Virus record (IMG/VR): IMGVR_UViG_3300031857_000737
Span: 1-33,749 of that record
Strand: one strand, 5' to 3'
Origin: a virus
DNA length: 33,749 bases
Positions 1-8,361 of the stretch are shown here, one piece after another. Position 1 is the stretch's first letter. Each line of letters opens with the position of its first letter. The translations under genes were made by a program, and so were the position numbers. Below the pieces are notes generated by a model. The model did no database searches. It had not been told where the DNA came from and saw nothing but the letters and a program-made list of their open reading frames with translations.

Positions 1-263
1 ACCACCAGCGTGAAGTCGCTATCGTCAAGGTCTTGAGCCGTAACTTGAGTGCCACGGGCATAGTTCTTGACAGCGATTTCAGGTTCCTTGATGATCTTCA
101 CCGAATCGCCCACATTGGCGATTTCGCCAAAGTAGTCGTTGTTCGTGATAGCTTCAACAACGGAAGACTTACGGAAAGCAAGCTGAACTTGCTTGGAATA
201 GATAACCGGCGACCAGTTACCGTTAGGAAGATTGCCCCAACCCGGAGCAGCAGCAAATGCCAT
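1..263 (-). CDS. Major capsid protein, N-terminal part (runs off window)
   Basis: The reverse strand reads 87 codons from an ATG at 261-263 to the window edge with no stop. The product begins MAFAAAPGWGNLPNGNWSP and continues with a basic segment and GDSVKIIKEPEI, the pattern of N-terminal arms of phage major coat proteins. An AGGAGA ribosome site (about 272-277) lies eight bases upstream. It follows a scaffold gene, the usual order in phage head modules, which supports the call. A terminator separates the two, so this gene may be expressed separately or by read-through. The C-terminal shell-forming domain is outside the window, so the fold (HK97 or P22-like) is assumed, not seen. Confidence 0.75.
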   Translation of the reverse strand, partial: MAFAAAPGWGNLPNGNWSPVIYSKQVQLAFRKSSVVEAITNNDYFGEIANVGDSVKIIKEPEIAVKNYARGTQVTAQDLDDSDFTLV

Positions 264-406
264 TTTGGTTTCTCCTATGTTAGCATTTAATACTGTCTTA
301 GGTTTTTATCGGGCCTTGCGAGAAATAGGTGGTCAATATTGTTTGCTCTAGATTCAAATAATATATGACGGCTATCTGCTAGGGTTGTCGATACAACACT
401 TGACAG

Positions 407-439
407 AAACAAAAAGACGTTGCCATTTCTAGCAACGTC
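407..439 (-). terminator. Intrinsic terminator between scaffold and capsid genes
   Basis: A perfect 8-bp stem GACGTTGC/GCAACGTC (416-423 and 432-439) with an 8-base loop is followed on the minus strand by a T-rich run (CTTTTTGTTT, 407-415). It lies about 35 bases after the scaffold stop codon and before the capsid gene. The remaining gap, 264-406, holds no ORF and no clear sigma70 promoter by eye. Partial termination here could set the capsid to upstream-gene ratio, or a distant or unusual promoter may drive the capsid gene. Confidence 0.85.
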
Positions 440-474
440 CCCGTTAGAACAGAAAAATCTTAGCTTGTCAAGCT

Positions 475-1332
475 TTAGCGAGCATTTCCGCTAATATCGT
501 AAACAAATTTGCCAGAACGCATAGCCTTTACGATGTTTTCTTGATTTTGCTCATATTCAGCAATCGACATCTTCTGCACTTGGCTTTCGTAGAAGACGCC
601 TTCTTGATCGGCTGTAGCGCTTGGTGTAGCCCGTCCGCGAGTGTTGACAGCTTCAGCAGCACCCTTCGTTTCAGGAGCGCGTGTACGCTTGTTGATATTG
701 CGATCAGCCTTGTACAGATCGATGACACGTGCCGCAGAGCGGAAGTCATCATCGTTCTCGTACAGCGCATCCTGCACCCACTTAGGCTGCTCTTCAGCCC
801 AATCATGGAAGTCTTCGCTGTCTTCAATCTTGTCGAAGTCGGGATGTAGCTTCAACAATTCGACACGTGCTTTTTCACGCGAAGTATTGCGTTCACTCTC
901 ATCAACCTTACGCATACGCTCTTCAAGCGTCTTCGTTGTTTCCTTTGCCTTCTTCATCGCAATGCTTTCAACAATGCGATAGACATCAGGATATTGCTTT
1001 GCCCAAGAGTCGATGTCGTCTTCGTTTGCAGGCAGCTTCATTTGCTTTTCTGTTGCTGTCTGTACCAAAGCCTTCAACTCTTCGACTTCTTTGCGAAGAT
1101 CGTTTTCAACCTTCTGCGAATGCCGACGAAGATCGCTGTAACGCTTTTTGAAAGTCGCTTCTTCCGCAGACAGATTTTCCTCAGCAGCTTCTTCCTTAGC
1201 TGGTGCAGATTGATTTTGTTTGAGGATTTCAAGTTCTTCCTCGCCTTTCTTAATGCGCTCTTCCGATGCGTTTCGACGCATGGAGAATGGTGCAACCTTA
1301 GTTTGCACAGGGACAGCAATAGCAGCAGTCAT
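475..1332 (-). CDS. Capsid assembly scaffolding protein
   Basis: 285 residues, strongly charged and predicted mostly helical. Residues about 25-130 are a Glu/Lys/Ala-rich coiled coil, and the C-terminal 40 residues are mixed (QVQKMSIAEYEQNQ). Scaffolding proteins of tailed phages have this composition: they line the inside of the procapsid and leave before or during DNA packaging. Its position directly before the capsid gene and after portal-associated genes fits. The start is the ATG at 1332, because AAAGG lies six bases upstream; the in-frame TTG just before it has no better site. The family call rests on composition and gene order rather than a sequence motif. Confidence 0.75.
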   Translation of the reverse strand: MTAAIAVPVQTKVAPFSMRRNASEERIKKGEEELEILKQNQSAPAKEEAAEENLSAEEATFKKRYSDLRRHSQKVENDLRKEVEELKALVQTATEKQMKLPANEDDIDSWAKQYPDVYRIVESIAMKKAKETTKTLEERMRKVDESERNTSREKARVELLKLHPDFDKIEDSEDFHDWAEEQPKWVQDALYENDDDFRSAARVIDLYKADRNINKRTRAPETKGAAEAVNTRGRATPSATADQEGVFYESQVQKMSIAEYEQNQENIVKAMRSGKFVYDISGNAR

Positions 1333-1335
1333 CAA

Positions 1336-2985
1336 TTACCTTTCTTTAGTCGCTCGTTCTTTGAAGAAGCTAGGATCAATTTTAGGACTAGACATCCCCA
1401 TGTATGATCCAAAACCTAAACCTTCTTCGTCTTCTTCATCTGAGGATTTTTCCTCTTCATCCATTGTACCCCAGAAATCTCCAAACAAGGCATCGTCTGA
1501 TGTGAATTCAAATGGGTCAGACACTTCTACAGTGGGTGTTGTACCGAACAAAGAATTGGCAATTTCTACTCTAGTCAAATCAGCACCACCAAATGCTAAT
1601 TGATTTTGATAAATTGCATCAACAGCAGCATTCTTGGCGTCGTTAATAGCAGTGTTAATGTCAGTACCTCTAACAACTGCATCTGCCGCACGTTGTGCGA
1701 AAGAGCCAATTTGATCGTCAGAAAGACCAGTGTTTCTTAGAGCATCTGAAACGGCATTGCTTGCATTGGCAGCAATGCCGCCTGTACCAATAGCACCGGA
1801 AGTTGCTGCAGGAGCCTGTGCTCTTACGTCATCTTTATATATTACTTGATCAATCTGTGAAGCAGCAGAGGCTATACCTTCTGGTGTTGATGTGTCAACA
1901 CCGCTTGCTCTACCCATCGTTTCTCTATTTACCTCACCAAGATATGCATTAACTTTATCGGCTCCAAATTTATTAACAGCAAGACGAAATGGCAAAGTTA
2001 AAATGCCGGGAACACCCATTGTTGATGCAATTGCGCTTAATACAGTGGTTCCAAGTTTAACATTGGCATTGCTAATGCTTGAGTTCCATAAGTCTTCACC
2101 CATAACTTCACCAGCAGGCCCGCTACCACCCGGATTATAAATCATGTCGGCCCTACCGAAGTCAGCGAGATTTTTTCCGGTATAGGTACCATAAACGTCT
2201 TGTGTGCCCCATGTTTCACCGACAGTTTTTGATGTTGTTGTAGCTGTGTCTGTTTTATTAGTGAGGCCACCAGTGATTCCACCACCAACAACGCTAAAAC
2301 CACCAGCGCCACCAGTAGCACCACCTTCCTTTTCATCATCGTCGGTAGTAGTAGTAGTGCCTGTAGGCATGCCGATAGGTGTAGCACCATTAGGCATAGG
2401 CTTCATAGGCTTGCCATTGATAAACGGCATATAGAAGTCTTTTCCTGCGCTGTCTTTGAAGTAACGAATGTCTAGTGCGGGATTCTTTGGAGCCTTTGTC
2501 AAATCGTAATAGCTCTGATTTACGAAGCCACCAGTGTTAAAAGCCATCTCTGTTTGACGACCAGTTTCTTCCTTATCAACTTCCTTCATTATCTCATCAA
2601 TATCACTTTTAAACTTGTCATCATCTTCTTCACCTTCTTCGTAAGTGTCATCGGCTTTTTCACCAGCTTCTTCGGCATTGCCCATCTGACCAATGTCGTT
2701 CATACGCATCAAGCCCTTCTTAGCTTGATCACGCATCTGCATCAGGCGCTCAAGACCAATGAAGCGAACAACGTCAGCAGGAAAGACGAATTCGCCCGGT
2801 GACAACTTAGCGTCAACGTCATCTCTCACTTCTTCAGCGAGACTGCCCATAGGCACATCGTTGCCACTGACGGGATCGACGTCTTTGCCATCGTCCATCA
2901 TGCCACCTTCGGCAAACAACTTCTTTTTGTTGGTAGTAATGGCTCCGACGCCAACTTTATTACTACGTTTCTTTCCGAAGCCCAT
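1336..2985 (-). CDS. Glycine/acid-rich virion-associated protein
   Basis: 549 residues, no enzyme motif recognised. The N-terminus is basic and carries LFAEGGMM (residues 23-30), a motif shared with other proteins of this arm. Next comes a conserved-looking segment around LSPGEFVFPADVVRFIGLE, then a very acidic stretch (about 110-150), AFNTGGFV, a Thr/Gly-rich linker (about 215-260) and an Ala-rich region. It ends in acidic and Ser-rich sequence. This layout and its place between portal and scaffold suggest an internal virion or head-assembly protein. ATG 2985 is chosen over ATG 2994 because the GAAGGA site is eight bases before the former and directly abuts the latter. It overlaps the upstream small gene by 23 bases. 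Confidence 0.7.
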   Translation of the reverse strand: MGFGKKRSNKVGVGAITTNKKKLFAEGGMMDDGKDVDPVSGNDVPMGSLAEEVRDDVDAKLSPGEFVFPADVVRFIGLERLMQMRDQAKKGLMRMNDIGQMGNAEEAGEKADDTYEEGEEDDDKFKSDIDEIMKEVDKEETGRQTEMAFNTGGFVNQSYYDLTKAPKNPALDIRYFKDSAGKDFYMPFINGKPMKPMPNGATPIGMPTGTTTTTDDDEKEGGATGGAGGFSVVGGGITGGLTNKTDTATTTSKTVGETWGTQDVYGTYTGKNLADFGRADMIYNPGGSGPAGEVMGEDLWNSSISNANVKLGTTVLSAIASTMGVPGILTLPFRLAVNKFGADKVNAYLGEVNRETMGRASGVDTSTPEGIASAASQIDQVIYKDDVRAQAPAATSGAIGTGGIAANASNAVSDALRNTGLSDDQIGSFAQRAADAVVRGTDINTAINDAKNAAVDAIYQNQLAFGGADLTRVEIANSLFGTTPTVEVSDPFEFTSDDALFGDFWGTMDEEEKSSDEEDEEGLGFGSYMGMSSPKIDPSFFKERATKER

Positions 2986-3184
2986 TGATTTCATCCTTCA
3001 GTTTTGTGAGCGCTCGTAGCGCCATTATTGCGCCTTGCGCTCTATACACCTCTGACATATCTGTTGTCTGCTCAAGCTTACGTCGATTGTTGTCAATGTA
3101 AAACTCAAGCATTTCCATATACGCTTCCCACGTATGATGGTGTATCAGCGCAGATAGCTTTGGTAAATAACGCTTCTCTATCAT
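2963..3184 (-). CDS. Small helical protein downstream of portal
   Basis: 73 residues, predicted almost fully helical (WEAYMEMLEFYIDNNRRKLEQ), with no membrane segment. Its ATG overlaps the portal stop codon as ATGA, and its end overlaps the next gene by 23 bases, so it is translated as part of the head operon. Small helical genes next to the portal are common in podovirus-like genomes, but the product is not characterised. It could be a portal or scaffold accessory factor; no function is assigned. Confidence 0.7.
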   Translation of the reverse strand: MIEKRYLPKLSALIHHHTWEAYMEMLEFYIDNNRRKLEQTTDMSEVYRAQGAIMALRALTKLKDEINGLRKET

Positions 3185-5253
3185 TGCATCGGAGGCTGTT
3201 GAGGAGCAGCGCTAAAGCCTTGTTCGCCCGGAGTAGGAGCAGTGCCAACACCAATGTTGCCACCACCACCACCGCTAGTATCAGACACCGGCATTGGCTG
3301 TTCTCCCATTTCGGGAGCAGCGCCAGCAGGCGCGGCAGGAGGCTGCATCTTCTGCAGCAACAACGCTTGCTTTGCAGCTTCTTCCATGTCGTTAGAAACC
3401 AGCTCTGGGTCCAAGTCCATCGACTTAGCAATCTCTCGGACAATGTAGGGCAACTTAGCAAACGGAGCCAATGTCGGGTTCTGCACCACTTGCAGAAATT
3501 GCAACAGACGTTGACTACGCACTTCGTTAGCCATCAACGACTCTGTACCACGTGCGTTCACTTCCAAGTCACCAACAATATCAGGATCAGGATCAAACTG
3601 CATATTAAAGCTAAAGAAAGCTTCACCAATAGGACGAAGCAAATAGTCGTCCATGTTCTTAATGACAGTTTTGATATTGATGGAGGCAGCATTCATCAGC
3701 ATGGAGATGCCAGATGATGTGCGACCAACACCGCTAACGCCTGTTTGCCCGTGAGCAAACGACGGCATGCCTGTAGACTCATCGGCAAGCACTCGCGCCT
3801 TGTCGAATAGCTGAAGGTTGGTTTGAGCTACGTTAGGAAACGATGTTCCAAACAACGCCTGACCGGGTGCGCCACCTTGACGACGGAACACCTTGCCGGG
3901 AAAGACAGTGAGATCTTGTCCGGGAACAAGATTGGTTTCATCAACTTCGAAGACGAGATTGCCAGAGAGAACAGCGTTGTCTACAGCAAGACGCATGAAT
4001 CCATTCATCAACGTCTGTGTATCATCCATGTTCTCAGACACACCAACACCGTACATTGAGTACGGATTTAGCTCATACGGCACCACGTAATAGGGGATAC
4101 GAGCAGGCTTAAAAGGATTGAGGACAAGACGTATGACTTTGCCACCGCTGAACCAGATGTTTGCCTGCAATTCAACGCTGTCCCCAAACTCTTCTGGGAT
4201 GTCAATGTCGTTGTCACGTAGCAAATCGACATCAACAGCACCCCAATATTCCAATACTTCCCAACGCTCAACGCCCATGTTGGGTTGATAGTCGCTCAAG
4301 TCGTCTTCCCAATATTCTTTGATGTAGTTGGGACCATCAACAACAAGAGCATCAATAACGCTACCACGGAACATAGGTCGACGCTTTAGCTCAAGCATCT
4401 GCGTCTTACTAAGCTTATGTCGCTCAATGAAATAAGAAGACTCTGCAATGTTGCTAGCATCAGGATCAACATAGCTGTTCCAAACGCTAACATGCGACGA
4501 TTTCGGCATCGTCTTCATAATAGGCTTGTATTTGCCATTTTCCCAACGCGGATATTCCTTGTCTACAGCGAATGGGCCTTTCATAATGCCTGTGCCAAAC
4601 AATGCACATTCAAACGCTGTAGAACGAAGATGAGTGGCAGCACCGCTTTCGTCTAGCTGATCCCGTATCTTCTTATCCATCTTCTTCGCAGCAACTTGTG
4701 CAGGAGAAAACGTAATTTGTGTTGGAAGCTTGCCAGCGCCTTCTTTGACATTGAGTCCTTTGAAGGCATTCTTCATCGATCCGAGCAAGTCTCCAATCTT
4801 TGTGCCGGGAGGCAAAGGCTTGCTGATGTCAATGGCAGGCGCTGCAGGCTGTCCAGCAGCCTTCTTCTGCTCTTCTGCCATGTCGATGTGGACATGCTCT
4901 GCAACACCAATGGGCTGCGGTGTAGGATCAACAGAAAGAGGAAACTTGTTGCCGGAAAACAAGACATCTACGATTTGTCCATACGCAGCCAACACCTTTG
5001 TCTTCGTCACCTTGATGAATACGCGAGACTTCTCAGCCTCTGTAAACTTCATGTCGGGTCCATAGATGCCGCGATAGTTGCGATAGGCACGAAGCCAGCG
5101 TTCTTCGTCATATCGACGGGATTGCTTAGAACGGCTATATCGTTCTTTGACAAAGCTGACAAGAGAGCCACCAGAGAAGGTGGTTTCACCACTATCATCT
5201 GGTAAAGCTACAGACTTGTCATCCATAAAAGGTTTATCGTTACGAATAGCCAT
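3181..5253 (-). CDS. Portal protein (head-tail connector)
   Basis: 690 residues, the size of portal proteins in podovirus-like phages. The dodecameric portal forms the DNA entry and exit vertex and docks the terminase. The N-terminal third includes SRRYDEERWLRAYRNYRGIYG, and the middle carries GTGIMKGPF and YELNPYSMYGVGVSENMDD. Further on are an MPSFAHGQTG segment before SSGISMLMNAASINIK, and a long C-terminal helix with a Gln/Pro/Gly-rich tail. It sits between terminase and scaffold genes. The ATG at 5253 is chosen because AAGGAAAA lies six bases upstream; an in-frame TTG 33 bases earlier lacks such a site. Assignment by length, helical barrel pattern and synteny. Confidence 0.88.
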   Translation of the reverse strand: MAIRNDKPFMDDKSVALPDDSGETTFSGGSLVSFVKERYSRSKQSRRYDEERWLRAYRNYRGIYGPDMKFTEAEKSRVFIKVTKTKVLAAYGQIVDVLFSGNKFPLSVDPTPQPIGVAEHVHIDMAEEQKKAAGQPAAPAIDISKPLPPGTKIGDLLGSMKNAFKGLNVKEGAGKLPTQITFSPAQVAAKKMDKKIRDQLDESGAATHLRSTAFECALFGTGIMKGPFAVDKEYPRWENGKYKPIMKTMPKSSHVSVWNSYVDPDASNIAESSYFIERHKLSKTQMLELKRRPMFRGSVIDALVVDGPNYIKEYWEDDLSDYQPNMGVERWEVLEYWGAVDVDLLRDNDIDIPEEFGDSVELQANIWFSGGKVIRLVLNPFKPARIPYYVVPYELNPYSMYGVGVSENMDDTQTLMNGFMRLAVDNAVLSGNLVFEVDETNLVPGQDLTVFPGKVFRRQGGAPGQALFGTSFPNVAQTNLQLFDKARVLADESTGMPSFAHGQTGVSGVGRTSSGISMLMNAASINIKTVIKNMDDYLLRPIGEAFFSFNMQFDPDPDIVGDLEVNARGTESLMANEVRSQRLLQFLQVVQNPTLAPFAKLPYIVREIAKSMDLDPELVSNDMEEAAKQALLLQKMQPPAAPAGAAPEMGEQPMPVSDTSGGGGGNIGVGTAPTPGEQGFSAAPQQPPMQ

Positions 5254-5289
5254 AAGTTTTCCTTGGTGTTCTGCGTTATATCTCAATTC

Positions 5290-5799
5290 TTACCGAATTG
5301 GGAAGTAGGGCTTGCAGTGTCGATTTCCCTTCGATAAGTTCCATTTCGCAGGAACAACTTGTATGTTGTAGGGATTGTGAAGACCTGATACTTGTTTAGA
5401 GCAAAGTGGATAAATGTGATCAAGATGCCAATCTGTTCCTAAATTTTTCTTACGGAGATCACATAGACGATATGCTTCTTCAAAAACAAACTCAAAAAAC
5501 TCAACGTCCCACTCAACAATTCTTTGTTTTCTTTTTGCGCGATTTATAGACTTTAATGAGTTTCTATACGCTTTATTTTTAATATCAAACTGACGATCAT
5601 ACTCTGCCTTTTTATCTTTACGTGAATCTCTATACTCTTGAGTTTTTTTACGATAAGCATCAGTTTTTGTAAAGTGTGACATGCACATTACACATGTTCC
5701 TGTAGATGTATATCTTAACGAATCGTGATTCTGAGGACACTTTTTATCACTACGATAAAAAAGTTCACTATTTTGTTTTGCAAGTTTACGATAGTTCAT
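5290..5799 (-). CDS. HNH homing-type endonuclease
   Basis: 169 residues. The N-terminal half holds cysteine pairs (CPQNHDSLRY...CVMC) resembling a zinc-binding recognition module, followed by a long basic helix. The C-terminal half has the HNH core: WHLDHIYPLCSKQVSGLHNP, then YNIQVVPAKWNLSKGNR. It lies exactly between the large terminase and portal genes, one base after the terminase stop and 36 bases before the portal start. It is clearly more AT-rich than either neighbour, as expected for a mobile free-standing homing endonuclease. A function in cos cleavage with the terminase, known for some HNH proteins beside terminases, is the alternative. The start is ATG 5799. Confidence 0.88.
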   Translation of the reverse strand: MNYRKLAKQNSELFYRSDKKCPQNHDSLRYTSTGTCVMCMSHFTKTDAYRKKTQEYRDSRKDKKAEYDRQFDIKNKAYRNSLKSINRAKRKQRIVEWDVEFFEFVFEEAYRLCDLRKKNLGTDWHLDHIYPLCSKQVSGLHNPYNIQVVPAKWNLSKGNRHCKPYFPIR

Positions 5800-5800
5800 A

Positions 5801-7390
5801 TCAATATCCAAAAGTTTTATCAAATGGATTATTGTATCGATCTTTATGGTTTGAATTGTAGTCAAAAATATTTGCACTACGCGGACGAGTCATTATTCCA
5901 TAACGTAGAGCGTCGATTGTATGGTCATTTTTTACCTTAGTATCGACATCCTCTGGATTATTTTTGTCTAGAGGAATTGAAGGAAGATCGGCAATCAATT
6001 GTGTGCAGTTTTGGAAGATGGTCATGCGAGGATGACCTGTGTAGGTGTCAATTTGCAGCCTACGATGTATCTCATTCTTACCAGCAATGCGACTACCAGC
6101 ACTTCTGTCAGAAGGTCGCCACTTACATCCCTTCAATATCATTCGTTCGGCAATAGATGGCCCAGTATCTCCACGTTTTGCCCAACAAGAGCTATCCAAC
6201 ACACCATATCTGATGCGTTCACCAGCTTCAAGCGTCAATATTTTCTCTGCCAAGTCTTCGGCAAGCACTTTTGTAACGTATAGCTCACGATACACCACCA
6301 AACTATCATCAGGAGCAACAGCAATCCATAGCACAGCACTAAAACTGCCATAGCCATAGTCGCAAGCACGAAAACGAGTCCAATCGGAAGGGATAGAATA
6401 AGGCTCGACCACATGAATTGATCGTTTGAACTCAGGAAATGCAGCACCTTCCGCAACATCCCAATCTCCTTCTAGTAGTTGACGTCTTTGATGCTCTGGC
6501 AAAGACAAAAGCATTGTCTCATAGTCACCAGACTTAGTCAAAAACGGATTATCAGAGAGCTTTGCAGGAATAAATCGACGCTTAAATAGCGGCTGTCCCT
6601 GTTTGCTGTGCCCTTCTGGGTAGGTCATCACATCGCCAGTGTCGATGTCAGTAGCCCAGAACGCTTCACCGGGTGGTGAAGGGTCAATGAACATCTTCTT
6701 AACCCATGCATGCCCTCTGTTGCCGGGGTTTGTAGACGCTCTCATATACACAGGCAAGTCAGACGCCGATGTACGAAGACGAGAACGCATGTAGTTCCAC
6801 GCAAACGGTGTTGCCCACTGTGTCAATTCGTCAAAACCAATCCAGCTAAACGACAAACCTTGATAGCGAAGCACATCTTCGTCTCTATCAAGGTAGGACA
6901 TCCACAGCCTGCCACCACCCGGCACTTCCCATTGAAACTTACGCTCACTCCATTTGATGCCGGGAATGATTTTGGGATAGAGTTCTTGAGACTTCCACAC
7001 CAGTTCTCGTAGTTCTTCTGTGGTGTGACGAAGAAGCAGCCCAGAAAACTGCGGATGCGTGATGTAGCGCAGAGGGTCTGCAAGCATCGCATAGCTCTTG
7101 CCACCGCCTGCAGCACCCCCATACAGCACCTCACGCTCAGAAGACGCTAGAAAGGCTGTCTGAGGCCCTGCATTGGGCTTGAAGATGACGTTCTGCAGCG
7201 CAGCATCATTCAATTCGCTCTGGGATTGGGTGTCGCTCGTAGAGACTGAGATATGGCTCTTGATCGAAGAAGGCTGTTTTGTCTTTTTTGCCGAGGGTGG
7301 TTTCGAAGGCTTTTGCCTTTTCGAGCGCGTCTTTGTATCTGCTGGCAAGGGCAACATAGAAATTGTATTTATGCTTTCGCCGTCTTTCAT
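5801..7390 (-). CDS. terL: Terminase large subunit (packaging ATPase-nuclease)
   Basis: Up to 529 residues. Walker A is GGAAGGGKS at 91-99 and Walker B IGFDE at 184-188, followed by a coupling-type STNPGNRG segment. The RNase H-like nuclease domain starts at FRACDYGYG (Asp344) and ends with KNDHTIDALRYG (Asp489, Asp493). The enzyme translocates genome DNA into the prohead and cuts it. The first 60 residues are Lys/Ser/Pro-rich and are read in a different frame over the end of the upstream 153-residue gene. A TTG at 7213 that overlaps that gene's stop region would give a conventional 470-residue protein; the ATG at 7390 is kept as the longest frame. Either start is possible. Confidence 0.93.
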   Translation of the reverse strand: MKDGESINTISMLPLPADTKTRSKRQKPSKPPSAKKTKQPSSIKSHISVSTSDTQSQSELNDAALQNVIFKPNAGPQTAFLASSEREVLYGGAAGGGKSYAMLADPLRYITHPQFSGLLLRHTTEELRELVWKSQELYPKIIPGIKWSERKFQWEVPGGGRLWMSYLDRDEDVLRYQGLSFSWIGFDELTQWATPFAWNYMRSRLRTSASDLPVYMRASTNPGNRGHAWVKKMFIDPSPPGEAFWATDIDTGDVMTYPEGHSKQGQPLFKRRFIPAKLSDNPFLTKSGDYETMLLSLPEHQRRQLLEGDWDVAEGAAFPEFKRSIHVVEPYSIPSDWTRFRACDYGYGSFSAVLWIAVAPDDSLVVYRELYVTKVLAEDLAEKILTLEAGERIRYGVLDSSCWAKRGDTGPSIAERMILKGCKWRPSDRSAGSRIAGKNEIHRRLQIDTYTGHPRMTIFQNCTQLIADLPSIPLDKNNPEDVDTKVKNDHTIDALRYGIMTRPRSANIFDYNSNHKDRYNNPFDKTFGY

Positions 7391-7667
7391 CTCTAAGTCG
7401 TTTCCTTAACCCGTCGCCAGATATTGAGCGTCCTGTTTGCTTTGTAAGCCAGTTTGCAACCTGCTGAAATGTATATCGTTTGCAATATTGTTCAGCAATC
7501 TTTAGAGCATCAAGCTCTTTTGGTATTGGGACATACCAATTTGGATCGGATGGCTCAACATAATATCCAAAGGGAATGAGCATCCCTTTTCTAAGTCGTG
7601 GTATCTTGACGTATTCGGTGCGCTCTACAGGTTGCGGAAGAAGCCAGTGTCCTAAATCTCTAGTCAT
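7206..7667 (-). CDS. Conserved protein between terminase subunits (HTH-like)
   Basis: 153 residues. A tract FQQVANWLTKQTGRSISGDGLRKRLRDERRR (about 68-98) looks like a helix-turn-helix, with a Lys-rich helix after it. This suggests DNA binding, perhaps in genome recognition or packaging, but the family is not recognised with certainty. It overlaps the small-terminase gene by 8 bases (ATGACTAG). Its 3' end lies within the N-terminal coding region of the large terminase for up to 185 bases in another frame, unless the terminase starts at its internal TTG. Confidence 0.72.
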   Translation of the reverse strand: MTRDLGHWLLPQPVERTEYVKIPRLRKGMLIPFGYYVEPSDPNWYVPIPKELDALKIAEQYCKRYTFQQVANWLTKQTGRSISGDGLRKRLRDERRRKHKYNFYVALASRYKDALEKAKAFETTLGKKDKTAFFDQEPYLSLYERHPIPERIE

Positions 7668-8022
7668 TGTCCTTCGGAGGCAAAATCATAATACCACCAC
7701 TCGACTGCACCTCTAGCTTCTCTGTCTTAACAACACCAGACCTGTCAAGCAAGTCTTTGGCAGCAGCCAGCTTTTCCTTGATGCCAAGCTCTGTAGGGTC
7801 GTCAATGCCGCTGATGACAGCCATAGCCGCTTTAGGCGCATGCATAGCAATGTATAGCTGCGTTGCTTCGATGATGTGCTCTTTCAGAGCAAACATCAAC
7901 TCCTTTGTAGGATAGTTTTTGCTGTAGCCTGCAAGCTCTTTAGCGCGAACAGGACTACCATTGGCATCACCAAGCAATGCATCAATGAATTTCTTCTGTT
8001 GTTCGTTGAGAGGTGTTTTCAT
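7660..8022 (-). CDS. terS: Terminase small subunit-like protein
   Basis: 120 residues, helical. It opens LNEQQKKFIDALLGDANGSP followed by AKELAGYSKNYPT, the typical N-terminal helix-turn-helix layout of small terminases, in which a first helix is followed by a residue run like A-x-x-AGYS. A second half of Ala-rich helices (IKEKLAAAKDLLDRSGVVK) resembles the oligomerisation region. It would recognise the packaging site and present DNA to TerL. Position two genes upstream of terL supports the call. No ribosome site is evident before ATG 8022. Confidence 0.8.
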   Translation of the reverse strand: MKTPLNEQQKKFIDALLGDANGSPVRAKELAGYSKNYPTKELMFALKEHIIEATQLYIAMHAPKAAMAVISGIDDPTELGIKEKLAAAKDLLDRSGVVKTEKLEVQSSGGIMILPPKDND

Positions 8023-8024
8023 AA

Positions 8025-8360
8025 TTAGAGTTTGGTAGCGTAATATTCTTCTGTCTTGATAGAAACAGTGATGGCGCTGCTGCCAACATTGGCAAAGCCA
8101 GTTATTTTATCGTTCTTGTCTAGATAGAGAGGCGCAGTGATTTGAAGAATACTACGAGGCTTCATTCTCACAGCATCCATAATGTCATATGACACAGCAT
8201 CAACAGCACTATACCACTGTATCGTTACATTAATCGTTACATCACTTCCATTAGAAACAAAGATGCTGCTAACGTCAGCTTTGAATGCTGAGGGGACAAC
8301 GTAGATGTCTTGTGGACTTGTTGTCAGCGCCAACGCCACTGTTCGTTTCTTATTACTCAT
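8025..8360 (-). CDS. Small beta-rich virion protein
   Basis: 111 residues from ATG 8360, chosen because GTAGGTG lies just upstream and the longer frame begins within the preceding gene. The sequence alternates hydrophobic and polar residues (SIFVSNGSDVTINVTIQWYSAV, SILQITAPLYLDKNDKITGFA) and reads as a small beta sandwich, like head decoration or tail-completion proteins. It follows the 419-residue virion protein with one base between. No family is recognised; the structural role is inferred from context. Confidence 0.65.
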   Translation of the reverse strand: MSNKKRTVALALTTSPQDIYVVPSAFKADVSSIFVSNGSDVTINVTIQWYSAVDAVSYDIMDAVRMKPRSILQITAPLYLDKNDKITGFANVGSSAITVSIKTEEYYATKL

Positions 8361-8361
8361 A

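Noticed and set aside
33-290. Plus-strand frame of 85 codons at the left edge
   Set aside because: It is the antisense shadow of the major capsid gene, which has a proper ribosome site.
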